A DNA stretch of 64,000 nt from positions 1 to 64,000 of the forward strand of contig JAEZXR010000061.1 of NCBI GenBank assembly GCA_023419605.1. Reading direction: 5' to 3'. The notes beneath the pieces were generated by a model that saw only the letters and a list, made by a program, of their open reading frames with translations, did no database searches and had not been told where the DNA came from. The stretch comes from Bacillota bacterium. Lineage in GTDB: Bacteria > Bacillota > Clostridia > Acetivibrionales > JAEZXR01. Below, one piece after another: positions 1 to 8,652 of this stretch (within the stretch, counting starts at the first letter, position 1; the number at the start of each line of letters is the position of its first letter). Both the position numbers and the translations under genes were made by a program.

Positions 1-132
1 AACCCCCTTCGTTATTGTTTTTGTTAGCACTTAACAACTTCGACAGGGAATGGCTTTCACCTTTTGTTATATTATGGTGTCCAATATATTACATTTTCAA
101 GGTTCACGTTTGTACGAAACTTACGTAACTAA

Positions 133-732
133 ATGACATTGTCCTTTATGTGGACATACAAACAGTTTAGCACGCAAGCCCTCACGTACATAGCCGGTTT
201 GCCTGAGCAGGTAGTAATTGATATACCCCTTATGGATTCCATAAGGGTAGTACATGGTTCACCTTTTAGAATCGACGAGTTATTATATCCGGATAAAAAT
301 GAGAAGGAAATCATAAAGTCTTTACACAGCATAGAGGAAAAAGTACTGGTCTGCGGCCATACACATATCCAGTGGTATAGGAGAATCGGAGATAAGCTTA
401 TTATCAATCCCGGCTCAGTAGGAGTGAGTTATAATAAACAAGGATTTGCCGAGTATTCAATCATGGAGTGGAGCATCGACCATTGGGAGGTTTCCCAGCA
501 TTTGGCGGAATATGACAAGAGTGCGTTGGCGTTGGAATTTCATAGAAGCGGATATTTGGAAGAAGGCGGCGCATATGCCAAAGCCATACTCTATAGTATT
601 ATGGCAGGTAAAGACGAATTCGTGAATTTTGTGCAATTTGCATACAGATTGGCAGAAGAGAGAGGAAGAAAGGGAATGCTGGTTCCCAATGACATTTGGA
701 TGGAAGCGGAGCAAGCTTGGGAGTGGAAATAA
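133..732 (+). pseudogene. 5'-truncated calcineurin-like phosphoesterase (YfcE/MJ0936-type)
   Basis: The 199-residue frame matches the C-terminal two thirds of YfcE-like metallophosphodiesterases. The later metal ligands are visible: VHGSP near residue 41, VCGHTH near residue 74 and the NPGSVG turn near residue 95. The family's N-terminal ligands (D-x-H, GD and GNHD, normally in the first 70-80 residues) are absent, and no frame upstream in bases 1-132 encodes them. Family-like sequence starts around residue 8, just after the apparent ATG, and there is no good ribosome binding site. It is most likely a gene remnant cut at its 5' side; without the first metal site it should be inactive. Assignment to the superfamily is firm, the pseudogene call is inference. 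Confidence 0.7.
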
Positions 733-1100
733 CAGAGGCCATTGAAGATAATAATTATGTAATAAATGAAAAATTATTATTGCAATTGATGCTGCGTCAA
801 GTGATATTAAATTGCCGTAACTAGCCCGCAGTCATTAAAATCAGGTAGTACCAGGCAGAAAAATTTAAAATGAGATGTCTCAAAGGGAAGAGGTATCTTC
901 GAAAACTAGAGGTGAAGATTCAGTCGTTGGGATGGGATTTTTGCCTCTGGTTGTATTTAAAAGGCTTTCCGCTTTGGTACAGGCTTGCTTTTTACAGACA
1001 GAAACCATATAATGGAACTGGGTTGATTCATAGTAAGAGGCCCTATAATGCATTCCGTTGTCGGGAAGCATTATTTATAGAGATCAGGCTGCTAATAATT
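733..1100. other. intergenic region with a degenerate hairpin and promoter-like sequence
   Basis: No convincing gene. An open frame runs from 870 into the NUDIX gene, but its first 77 codons resemble no NUDIX N-terminus. Visible structure: an AT-rich inverted repeat around 750-783 and a hairpin near 1044-1073 (ATAATGC and GCATTAT arms). A promoter-like pair lies at 985-1013. Confidence 0.4.
985..1013 (+). promoter_or_regulatory. possible sigma-A promoter of the NUDIX gene
   Basis: TTGCTT at 985-990 and a perfect TATAAT at 1008-1013 are separated by 17 bp. The -35 is weak, the -10 and spacing are ideal. It lies about 100 bp before the NUDIX start. Confidence 0.45.
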
Positions 1101-1121
1101 ATGAGTTATGAGGGAAATAAA

Positions 1122-1538
1122 TTGGAGAACAAGATCGTGATCGCCGTTAAAGGAATAGTTCTTTATAATAATAAGGCTTTAATCATAAAACGTGATAGCA
1201 GCGACGAAGTAGGCGCAGGCACTTGGGAATTTGCCGGAGGAAAAATCGAATTCGGAGAAGACCTTGAACATGCGTTAATAAGGGAGGTCAAAGAAGAAGC
1301 CGGTATAGATATAGTTGTAGAGAAGTTGCTATATGCGGCCACTTTTAAAAGTGATCCAACAAGACAGGTAGTAATTCTGACGTATAAATGTCAAGCGATG
1401 GATGACAAAGTAAAGCTGTCGGAAGAACATAGTGCATATGCTTGGGCTTCAAAAGAAAAGTTAAGGGAAGTATTATTTCCTGCCATTGTAAAGGATATGG
1501 ATCGGTATAATATTTTTCCTCTTATATTTGGGAAGTGA
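1122..1538 (+). CDS. NUDIX hydrolase, MutT-like
   Basis: Predicted hydrolase of nucleoside diphosphate-linked compounds. The complete NUDIX box G-x5-E-x7-REVKEEAG is visible (GGKIEFGEDLEHALIREVKE onward, about residues 35-58 of the short form), so the metal-binding glutamates are in place. I prefer the TTG at 1122 because GAGGG sits 7-8 bases before it and the protein then begins right at the first beta strand (IVIAVKGIV); the in-frame ATG at 1101 is the alternative. The longer frame from 870 adds sequence unlike the family. Substrate unknown; an 8-oxo-dGTP type role is only a guess. It is followed after 13 bp by the S66 peptidase, probably in one transcript. Confidence 0.85.
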   Translation: MENKIVIAVKGIVLYNNKALIIKRDSSDEVGAGTWEFAGGKIEFGEDLEHALIREVKEEAGIDIVVEKLLYAATFKSDPTRQVVILTYKCQAMDDKVKLSEEHSAYAWASKEKLREVLFPAIVKDMDRYNIFPLIFGK

Positions 1539-1551
1539 AGGAGGGAAGTGC

Positions 1552-2589
1552 ATGAATTTAGTAAAACCACCCAAATTAAACCGCGGAGATAAAGTCGCAA
1601 CTGTCAGTTTGTCATGGGGCGGCGCTGGAGACAGCGATGTTATATGGCGTTACAACGTAGGCAAGAAACGGCTGCGAGAGGAGTTCGGGCTCAATGTCGT
1701 CGAAATGGAACATACATTAAAAGGCTCGGAGTATATATATAATCATCCTGAAAAAAGAGCCGAAGATTTGATGAGAGCTTTTGAAGATAAAACTATAAAG
1801 GCTGTATTTTCTTGCATTGGTGGATATGAGAGCGTTAGAATGCTGCCCTATATTGATCTGGATGTCCTACGGAAAAATCCCAAGATCTTTATGGGTTATT
1901 CAGATACGACCATCACCCATATGATTTGTTATGAGGCAGGGCTTTCAAGCTTTTATGGTCCGTCAATTCTTGCTGAATTTGCAGAAAATATAGAAATGTT
2001 TGATTATACAAAGCATTGGATTGAAAAAGTACTATTTACTAACGAATGTATTGGCCCGATAGATGCTCCACCTGTTTGGACAAGCGAGTACCTGCCATGG
2101 GAGGAAAAAAATAAAGACATAAAGAGAAAGGTACAAAGCAACACGGGATACGAAGTTTTGCAGGGGCAGGGTGTAGTCAGGGGACGCCTGCTTGGGGGCT
2201 GTATCGAAGTCCTTGAAATGATAAAAGGCACAAAAATATGGCCGTCGGACGATGCGTGGCAAAATGCGATATTGTTCTTTGAAACCTCGGAAGATAAACC
2301 CATTCCCCAATATTTAGAGTACTGGCTCAGAAATTATGGTTCCCAGGGAATTTTACACAAGATTAATGGGATAATCTTTGGAAAGCCCTATGATAATCTT
2401 TACTACGAAGAATATAAAAAGGTAATTCATAAGGTAGTTAGCGATGAATTAAAGCTGTTTGACCTGCCGGTTCTCTATAATATGAACTTTGGACATACGG
2501 CACCGATGACTGTACTGCCCTATGGCGCAATGGCTGAAATCGATTGTGACCACACGACCTTTACCATTACTGAGCCCGGTGTTGTTTAA
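1552..2589 (+). CDS. S66 family LD-carboxypeptidase / MccF-like serine peptidase
   Basis: Predicted cytoplasmic serine peptidase of family S66, which contains LD-carboxypeptidases that trim the terminal D-Ala from muropeptide tetrapeptides and MccF-type immunity proteins. The catalytic elements are visible: nucleophile Ser in FMGYSDTT (about residue 117), Glu in FFETSED (about 243) and His in FGHTAPM (about 315), in the family's order. Length of 345 residues is normal. The ATG at 1552 is chosen over an upstream in-frame start because AAGGAGGG precedes it by about 8 bases. Recycling versus detoxification cannot be separated from sequence; MccF-type members often carry the YNLTG-like length seen here. 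Confidence 0.85.
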   Translation: MNLVKPPKLNRGDKVATVSLSWGGAGDSDVIWRYNVGKKRLREEFGLNVVEMEHTLKGSEYIYNHPEKRAEDLMRAFEDKTIKAVFSCIGGYESVRMLPYIDLDVLRKNPKIFMGYSDTTITHMICYEAGLSSFYGPSILAEFAENIEMFDYTKHWIEKVLFTNECIGPIDAPPVWTSEYLPWEEKNKDIKRKVQSNTGYEVLQGQGVVRGRLLGGCIEVLEMIKGTKIWPSDDAWQNAILFFETSEDKPIPQYLEYWLRNYGSQGILHKINGIIFGKPYDNLYYEEYKKVIHKVVSDELKLFDLPVLYNMNFGHTAPMTVLPYGAMAEIDCDHTTFTITEPGVV

Positions 2590-2655
2590 ATTTTCTAAGG
2601 TATATATAAATTCTAAAAAGTGGAAAAATATTTTTCCCTAAAAACTAATAAAATG

Positions 2656-2684
2656 TTGATAAATGCAAACAATAGTGGTATAAT
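2656..2684 (+). promoter_or_regulatory. strong sigma-A promoter of the rimP-nusA-infB operon
   Basis: TTGATA at 2656-2661, a 17-bp spacer, and perfect TATAAT at 2679-2684. It is about 320 bp before rimP and is the only good promoter in the interval, so the operon has a long leader. Confidence 0.8.
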
Positions 2685-3007
2685 ACTACTGGACTAAAAG
2701 GAATAGTTGGTTTACGGATGTGAAGAGTGGGGTAGACCCACTCTTTCGTATTATTTGTTGCAGTATATATGGAACTCACTATAAAACTTATATTCTGTGA
2801 GGCAAGCACCCAACCATTTCGGGTGCTTGCGCCTCGAAATGGTATGGATTTAGTGTGACTCTATAAGGTAGCCAAGTTTAAACCTTGTTTTCCATAGTAG
2901 AAAAAGGATTAGAAATGGATATAATTGTTAGGTGAACAGTGTACGAAGGTTAAATTAGGTTACCAAACAACAGCAATGAGAAAAACAGCTTTACCGGAGG
3001 AATACAT
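2685..3007 (+). promoter_or_regulatory. structured 5' leader of the rimP-nusA operon
   Basis: About 320 nt without a gene between the promoter and rimP. It holds a perfect hairpin AGAGTGGG/CCCACTCT (2724-2731 with 2737-2744, 5-nt loop) followed by T residues, and a second perfect 10-bp hairpin GCAAGCACCC/GGGTGCTTGC (2802-2811 with 2821-2830). The first lies so close to the predicted transcript start that it could act as an attenuator or 5' stabiliser. NusA is itself a termination factor, so feedback on this leader is plausible, but that is inference. Confidence 0.6.
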
Positions 3008-3475
3008 ATGAGCAAAAGAAAAATCGAAGATATTGTAACGGAGTTAGCCGCACCCATCGTGGAGAAAGAGAAATTTGAGCTGGTAGACGTTGAATTTATC
3101 AAAGAGGCGGGAAATTGGTATTTGAGGATCTATATAGATAAACCCGAGGGCATTACCTTGGATGACTGCCAGATTGTCAGTGAGCAGGTAGGGGGGATTC
3201 TTGACAAAAAGGACCCTATTGAGCAGAGTTATTTCCTTGAAGTTTCATCCCCAGGGTTGGATAGGCCGTTAAAAAAGGATCGAGATTTCGAAAAATATAA
3301 GGGCGAGCTGGTAGATGTGAAGATTTTTCAGGCTGTTAATGGAAAAAAGGTTTTTCAAGGCGAGTTAATGGGTCTTAAGGACGATAAAATATGCATTAAA
3401 CCGGAAAAAACGGATGAAATAATGGAATTTGAAAGAGATAAGGTGGCAACGGTAAAACGTGTCATCAAATTTTAA
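3008..3475 (+). CDS. rimP: ribosome maturation factor RimP
   Basis: Assembly factor for the 30S subunit, acting on late maturation of the small subunit head. The 155-residue length and the sequence fit the two-domain RimP family: an N-terminal alpha/beta domain with the DVEFIKEAGNWYLRIYID stretch, the conserved LEVSSPGLDRPL segment (about residues 79-90) and a C-terminal SH3-like barrel. The start is preceded by ACCGGAGGAATACAT, an excellent ribosome binding site. It is first in an operon, 20 bp before nusA, as in other Firmicutes. Confidence 0.97.
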   Translation: MSKRKIEDIVTELAAPIVEKEKFELVDVEFIKEAGNWYLRIYIDKPEGITLDDCQIVSEQVGGILDKKDPIEQSYFLEVSSPGLDRPLKKDRDFEKYKGELVDVKIFQAVNGKKVFQGELMGLKDDKICIKPEKTDEIMEFERDKVATVKRVIKF

Positions 3476-3495
3476 GTTTAAAAGGAGGTTGTAAA

Positions 3496-4587
3496 ATGAG
3501 TGCAGAATTAATTCACGCATTAGGTCAGCTGGAAAAGGAAAGAGGTATTAATAAGGAAGTATTGCTCGAAGCCATTGAAGCTGCTTTAATATCTGCCTAT
3601 AAAAGAAATTTCGGTTCCTCGCAAAACGTGCAGGTTATATTAGATAGAGTCACTGGAGACATAAAAGTATATGCGCTAAAAAAGGTTGTAGAGTTTCCGC
3701 AGAATGATCTTCTCGAAGTCAGTCTGGATGATGCTAAAAAGATAAATAAGAAACTTGAACTGGAAGATATAGCCGAAATCGAGGTTACACCCAAGAAGTT
3801 TGGCAGAATTGCGGCACAAACAGCAAAGCAGGTCGTAATGCAAAGGATCAAGGAGGCTGAAAGAGGGATCATCTTTGATGAGTTTTACAATAAGGAAAGC
3901 GATATCGTTACCGGAATCGTGCAAAGAATCGAGCGGAAAAACGTAATCGTTGACCTGGGTAAGACAGAGGCTGCTTTGCCTCCTACAGAACAAACGGCCA
4001 ATGAAGAATACAGATTCAACGACAGAATCAAAGCCTACATTATTGAAGTGAAAAAGACCACAAAAGGTCCTCAAATCGTATTGTCCAGAACGCATCCGGG
4101 TCTGGTGAAAAGGCTGTTTGAATTGGAAGTGCCTGAAATCCATGATGGCACGGTTGAAATAAAAAGCATATCAAGAGAGCCGGGATCGAGAACAAAAATT
4201 GCTGTTTTCTCCAAGGATGAAAATGTCGATCCTGTCGGAGCTTGTGTAGGCCAGAAAGGAACGAGGGTTCAGGCCATCGTTGATGAGCTGCGAGGGGAAA
4301 AAATTGATATCATCAAATGGAGCAGTGATCCGGTTGAGTATATCTCCAGCAGCTTAAGCCCGGCAAAGGTAATCCGGGTGGACGTAGCAGAATCGGAAAA
4401 GAGCGCCCGGGTGATCGTGCCTGATTTCCAGCTTTCGCTTGCCATTGGTAAGGAAGGACAGAATGCGAGATTGGCAGCCAAGCTCACGGGCTGGAAGATC
4501 GACATTAAGAGCGAATCGCAGCTTCGGGCCACCATCGAACAGCAATTATTGAACTACAATGAGAACTACCAGGAAGAAGACGAATAG
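3496..4587 (+). CDS. nusA: transcription termination/antitermination factor NusA
   Basis: RNA polymerase-binding factor that modulates pausing, intrinsic termination and antitermination. 363 residues, the short Firmicute form without the C-terminal acidic repeats of Proteobacteria. Domain order by sequence: N-terminal RNAP-binding domain (1-125), S1 domain (about 135-200, GIVQRIERKNVIVDLG), KH1 (about 230-280, GACVGQKGTRVQAI) and KH2 (about 300-345, LAIGKEGQNARLA). AAAGGAGG precedes the ATG. The stop is followed directly by an AATT-type hairpin repeat, then ylxR. Confidence 0.98.
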   Translation: MSAELIHALGQLEKERGINKEVLLEAIEAALISAYKRNFGSSQNVQVILDRVTGDIKVYALKKVVEFPQNDLLEVSLDDAKKINKKLELEDIAEIEVTPKKFGRIAAQTAKQVVMQRIKEAERGIIFDEFYNKESDIVTGIVQRIERKNVIVDLGKTEAALPPTEQTANEEYRFNDRIKAYIIEVKKTTKGPQIVLSRTHPGLVKRLFELEVPEIHDGTVEIKSISREPGSRTKIAVFSKDENVDPVGACVGQKGTRVQAIVDELRGEKIDIIKWSSDPVEYISSSLSPAKVIRVDVAESEKSARVIVPDFQLSLAIGKEGQNARLAAKLTGWKIDIKSESQLRATIEQQLLNYNENYQEEDE

Positions 4588-4660
4588 CAATTGAAAGTTG
4601 AAAGTGGAGAATGTGTGATTTTATTTATCATTCTCAATTCTCAATTTTCAATTCTCAATT
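4588..4660. repeat. AATTCTCAATT-type inverted repeat, copy 1
   Basis: Directly after the nusA stop, a left arm (4588-4613, CAATTGAAAGTTGAAAGTGG then AGAATG) faces a right arm (4629-4660, CATTCTCAATTCTCAATTTT onward). It belongs to the same family as the copies near 32477-32630 and 49251-49318. Confidence 0.75.
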
Positions 4661-4681
4661 TTTAAAACGGGGTGGTTTTGG

Positions 4682-4957
4682 TTGAAGCAAAAGAAGGTGC
4701 CTTTGCGGATGTGCCTGGGATGTCAGGAAATGAAAACGAAAAAGGAACTCATAAGAATTGTAAAAAGCAAGGAAAATGATATATCGGTGGACTTTACCGG
4801 AAAGAAACCGGGAAGAGGTGCATATATATGCAGGAGCACTTCCTGTCTTGAAAAAGCCCGTAAAGGGAAAAGACTTGAAAGAGCTTTTGAAAGTCCGATT
4901 TCGGAAGAAGTGTACACAGCACTAAAACAACAGATGGAGGAGAATAATGACGGATAG
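4682..4957 (+). CDS. ylxR: YlxR-family RNA-binding protein (RnpM)
   Basis: Small nucleic-acid-binding protein of the YlxR family, 91 residues, whose B. subtilis member binds RNase P and is called RnpM. Conserved features are visible: RMCLGCQEMKTKKELIRI at the N-terminus with paired cysteines, then GRGAYIC and a second cysteine (CLEKA). The TTG start at 4682 is supported by GGGGTGG a few bases upstream and by the family N-terminus. It overlaps the next gene by 11 bp, so translation is probably coupled. Location between nusA and infB is the family's standard place. Confidence 0.92.
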   Translation: MKQKKVPLRMCLGCQEMKTKKELIRIVKSKENDISVDFTGKKPGRGAYICRSTSCLEKARKGKRLERAFESPISEEVYTALKQQMEENNDG

Positions 4958-5273
4958 GATATACTCATTCCTAGGGCTTGCCACCAAGGCAGGTAAGCTG
5001 GTGTCCGGTGATGATACCTGCGAACGGATGTTGAAGTCCGGAAAGGCAAAGCTTGTTATAGTAGCTGCGGACGCTTCCCAAAACACTAGAAAATCCTTTG
5101 ATGATATGTGTAAATACAGGGAGATTCCTATAAGGTATTTCGGAGAGAAGGAATTGTTGGGGAGGTATATCGGAAAAGAAAAAAGAGCGGTAGTTGCACT
5201 TCTTGATCATGGGTTTGCAGAGAAGTTAAAGGAACTTATTGACAATAGTAACAAGGAATTCGGGGGTGAATAG
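4947..5273 (+). CDS. ylxQ: L7Ae/L30e-family ribosomal protein YlxQ
   Basis: A 108-residue L7Ae-fold RNA-binding protein, expected to recognise kink-turn RNA. The family-typical stretches FLGLATKAGKLVSGDD and AKLVIVAADASQNT are visible. The start overlaps ylxR (ATGACGGATAG) with AGATGGAGGAG upstream. Its exact role in Firmicutes is poorly defined. It is placed directly before infB, as usual. Confidence 0.92.
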   Translation: MTDRIYSFLGLATKAGKLVSGDDTCERMLKSGKAKLVIVAADASQNTRKSFDDMCKYREIPIRYFGEKELLGRYIGKEKRAVVALLDHGFAEKLKELIDNSNKEFGGE

Positions 5274-5274
5274 A

Positions 5275-8200
5275 TTGGAAAAGATTAGAGTATATGAACT
5301 TGCAAAAGAACTCAATACGACAAGCAAAAGGTTGATGGAAAAGCTTGCAGAAATAAATGTAGTAGTAAAGAATCATATGAGCTTGCTTGAAGATAATGAA
5401 CTGCAGTCTTTATATAAGCATATCGGAGTTGTGAAGCACGAAGACAACAGGCACGAGGATAATAAAAGGACAGCGGCACCGGCTCCACAACCAAAGCATG
5501 AAGTGGCTAAGGATGGGAAAAAGGATGCTAAAAGTGCGCCGCGAATCATTCGAACTACGGAGATTGTAATTGACTCGAAAAATGAGGCCAATACCGGTCC
5601 GGTGCAAAAACATGAGACGCCCAGAAGCGATACAAAAATTGACAATAGAAATAATCAGAGAAGCAATAACAATAAACGAAATGATTATGTAAGAGTCGCT
5701 GATGCAAATTCAGGTTTGCGAGCAGGATATGTCAGAGATACCGGGGTCGAAGCAAGAAAAGATCCGAGGACGCAGGTTTGGTCGGAAGATAAAAAGGAGC
5801 AGCCAAAGGCACCGGTAAAGACTGACCAACCGAAGGAAGCAAAACCTGAGGTCAGACCAGAAACAAAGCAGGAACCGAAGCAAGAAATTAAAAAAGAAAT
5901 TGGAGAAGATATAAATACTGTGGTGAATAGTACAGCGTCCATCGAACAAAAAGTTGATAAGGGTAGTTTGGCAGTAGAGACAAAGACGGAAGAAGTTAAA
6001 AATGCTCCACTTGCCGGTGACAGAGAAAACAAGGGGCAAGAGCAGCACGGGGATAGCAGCTCTCGAAATGTACAGCAGGGGCAGAGAGAATTTAGAAACG
6101 ATACAAGACCGGAATGGAAAAAGGATCGATTCGACAGACCTCGCAATCAAGATGGCAATTACGCCGAAAAAACAGACGGTAACGGCCCTTCCGGGCAACA
6201 CGGCGGAGATCGTCCACAGGGTGGGAGATATGATAACCGTCAGGGAGGAGACCGTCCGCAGGGTGGCAACTATGGAAACCGTCAATGGGGAGACCGTCCA
6301 CAGGGAGGCAACTATGAAAACCGCCAGGGAGGAGACCGCCCGCAGGGTGGCAACTATGGCAACCGTCAATGGGGAGATCGTCCACAGGGTGGTAATTATG
6401 GCAACCGCCAGGGAGGAGACCGTCCGCAGGGTGGTAACTATGGCAACCGTCAGGGAGGAGACCGCCCACAGGGTGGTGGCAATTATGGCAACCGTCAAGG
6501 TGGTTACAGACCTCCTCAAAGGAATCTCGAAATTCCAAAATTGGAAATGACGGAGGCGCAAAAGGAAGAAATGAATTCAATTCGCAATGAAATGCGTAGA
6601 GAATTCCAAAATAAAGATGTAGACAAGGATGTAAAGAGAGACCAGAAGAAGGATGTTCCAAAGGCTGCGCCAGGTGCTAAAAATGAAAGATTCAAACCGC
6701 ATAAGGTGATGTTGGGACAGAAAAAGGGAGTAAATGAAGTTCTTTCCGAAGACTTTATCCTGAACGAATTCTATACCGACGATGGAGCAAAAAAGATTCG
6801 AAAGGGATCAAAACCCAAAAGAGGATACGAGCCCGTACAATATAATGCTCCGAAGATCGCCGTGCTTACTTCCATTACCATTGGAGAAACCATAACTGTC
6901 AAGGAGTTGGCTGAGTCATTAAAGAAAACAGCGACGGACGTTATAAAGAAGCTCATGGGCCTTGGGGTCATGGCTACCCTCAACCAGGAACTGGATTTCG
7001 ATACTGCGGCTTTAATTGCCGATGAATTTGGCGTTAAAACCGAAAAAGCGGTTGTGGTAAATGAGGAAGATATCTTGTTTGATGATAGTGATGATGTATC
7101 GGATCATGTTGAACCAAGACCTCCGGTTGTAGTTGTTATGGGTCACGTTGACCATGGTAAAACATCCCTTTTGGATGCCATCAGGGAAACTCATGTTATG
7201 GATATGGAAGCAGGCGGTATCACCCAGCATATCGGTGCATACATGGTGAAGATCAATGATAGAAACATTACTTTCCTTGATACACCGGGTCATGAAGCTT
7301 TCACTGCCATGAGGGCAAGAGGTGCACAGGTAACGGATATCGCCATCCTCGTGGTAGCTGCGGATGATGGTGTTATGCCGCAGACCATTGAAGCCATTAA
7401 CCATGCAAAAGCGGCGAATGTTTCGATTATTGTTGCAATTAATAAAATTGATAAGCCGGGAGCAAATCCCGATAGAGTTAAACAGGAACTTACAGAGTAT
7501 GGGATCGTAGCGGAAGAGTGGGGCGGAGATGCCATCATGGTACCTGTTTCCGCAAAGAAGAGAGAGAATATCGATCAACTGCTGGAAATGGTACTTTTAG
7601 CGGCAGATATGCTCGAATTGAAAGCCGATCCCAACAGGCAGGCAAAGGGTACTATCATCGAAGCGAAATTGGATAAGGGCAGAGGACCGGTTGCAACTGT
7701 ACTGGTACAGAGAGGAACCCTGAATATAGGGGATTCCATTGTAACGGGAACAACAGTGGGCAGAATCAGGGCTATGACAGATGACAAGGGTCAGGCTGTT
7801 AAAAAAGCAGGTCCATCTACACCGGTTGAAATACTGGGTCTTCCGGAAGTACCGGAAGCGGGTGAAATCTTCTACGCCATTACCGATGAGAAAGTAGCAA
7901 AACAACTGGCGGAAAAGAGAAAGTTCAAACAGAGGGAGCAGCACCTGAAAGCTTCTGCCAAAGTATCCCTGGAGGACCTCTTTACTCAGATTAAGGAAGG
8001 TAAGGTCAAAGATCTTAACATTATTGTAAAAGCTGACGTTCAGGGTTCTGTGGAGGCTGTAAAGCAATCCCTTGAAAAACTGAGCAATGAGGAAGTAAGA
8101 GTAAAAACCATCCATGGCGGCGTTGGAGCTATTACCGAATCGGATGTTTCGCTGGCACAGGTTTCCAATGCCATTATTATCGGTTTCAACGTACGTCCGG

Positions 8201-8613
8201 GAACAAATGTTGCAGAAGTGGCGAAAGAGGTTGGCGTAGACTTGAGACTATACAGGGTTATCTACAATGCCATTGAGGATGTACAGGCTGCCATGAAGGG
8301 TATGCTGGAACCTACCTTCAAAGAAGTGATACTGGGACACGCTGAAATCAGGCAGCTGTTTAAGGTATCTGGAATTGGTACTATTGCCGGAAGCTATGTA
8401 ACCGACGGTAAGATTGTTAGAAACTCTGAGATCAGAGTGGTAAGAAGCGGCATTGTTGTCCATGAAGGGAAACTTGCTTCGTTGAAGCGATTTAAGGATG
8501 ATGCGAAGGAAGTTGCACACGGATTCGAATGTGGGTTGTCGATTGAAAAATTTAACGACATAAAAGAGGGCGACATTGTAGAATCCTATGTAATGGAGGA
8601 AGTAGCAAGATAA
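5275..8613 (+). CDS. infB: translation initiation factor IF-2 with long repeat-bearing N-terminus
   Basis: GTPase that places initiator tRNA on the 30S subunit and promotes subunit joining. 1112 residues, longer than most Firmicute IF-2. The TTG at 5275 is chosen because GGGGGTGAA precedes it and the product then begins EKIRVYELAKELN, the standard IF2_N domain. Residues about 50-525 are charged and low in complexity, with seven 14-15 residue GDRPQGGNYGNRQ units at about 311-409. A second IF2_N-like domain follows (about 525-590). The G domain starts near 620 with GHVDHGKT, then DTPGHE and NKID. Domains II-IV complete the C-terminus. It is the fifth gene of the rimP operon. Confidence 0.98.
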   Translation: MEKIRVYELAKELNTTSKRLMEKLAEINVVVKNHMSLLEDNELQSLYKHIGVVKHEDNRHEDNKRTAAPAPQPKHEVAKDGKKDAKSAPRIIRTTEIVIDSKNEANTGPVQKHETPRSDTKIDNRNNQRSNNNKRNDYVRVADANSGLRAGYVRDTGVEARKDPRTQVWSEDKKEQPKAPVKTDQPKEAKPEVRPETKQEPKQEIKKEIGEDINTVVNSTASIEQKVDKGSLAVETKTEEVKNAPLAGDRENKGQEQHGDSSSRNVQQGQREFRNDTRPEWKKDRFDRPRNQDGNYAEKTDGNGPSGQHGGDRPQGGRYDNRQGGDRPQGGNYGNRQWGDRPQGGNYENRQGGDRPQGGNYGNRQWGDRPQGGNYGNRQGGDRPQGGNYGNRQGGDRPQGGGNYGNRQGGYRPPQRNLEIPKLEMTEAQKEEMNSIRNEMRREFQNKDVDKDVKRDQKKDVPKAAPGAKNERFKPHKVMLGQKKGVNEVLSEDFILNEFYTDDGAKKIRKGSKPKRGYEPVQYNAPKIAVLTSITIGETITVKELAESLKKTATDVIKKLMGLGVMATLNQELDFDTAALIADEFGVKTEKAVVVNEEDILFDDSDDVSDHVEPRPPVVVVMGHVDHGKTSLLDAIRETHVMDMEAGGITQHIGAYMVKINDRNITFLDTPGHEAFTAMRARGAQVTDIAILVVAADDGVMPQTIEAINHAKAANVSIIVAINKIDKPGANPDRVKQELTEYGIVAEEWGGDAIMVPVSAKKRENIDQLLEMVLLAADMLELKADPNRQAKGTIIEAKLDKGRGPVATVLVQRGTLNIGDSIVTGTTVGRIRAMTDDKGQAVKKAGPSTPVEILGLPEVPEAGEIFYAITDEKVAKQLAEKRKFKQREQHLKASAKVSLEDLFTQIKEGKVKDLNIIVKADVQGSVEAVKQSLEKLSNEEVRVKTIHGGVGAITESDVSLAQVSNAIIIGFNVRPGTNVAEVAKEVGVDLRLYRVIYNAIEDVQAAMKGMLEPTFKEVILGHAEIRQLFKVSGIGTIAGSYVTDGKIVRNSEIRVVRSGIVVHEGKLASLKRFKDDAKEVAHGFECGLSIEKFNDIKEGDIVESYVMEEVAR
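6205..6501 (+). repeat. 42-bp in-frame tandem repeat within infB
   Basis: Six units of 42 bp and one of 45 bp, each encoding GDRPQGG-(N)-Y-x-NRQ-(G/W), followed by a decayed eighth unit (GYRPPQ). The units are nearly identical at the DNA level, so slippage or recombination should change copy number between strains. The encoded segment is Gly/Arg/Gln-rich and disordered, similar in composition to RNA-binding RGG tracts. Confidence 0.95.
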
Positions 8614-8652
8614 GTTCTGCTGCTCTCATTGGAAAGGATGTGCTTTGAACTC

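Noticed and set aside
129..407. 92-codon minus-strand frame
   Set aside because: Antisense shadow of the phosphoesterase remnant; no ribosome binding site and no family resemblance.
870..1121. N-terminal extension of the NUDIX frame
   Set aside because: Contains unlikely composition for a cytosolic NUDIX protein, has no ribosome binding site, and overlaps the predicted promoter.
5710..6661. Long minus- and plus-strand frames across the infB repeat (183-283 codons)
   Set aside because: Open only because the 42-bp repeat length is a multiple of three; they repeat motifs in the wrong frame and lie inside infB.
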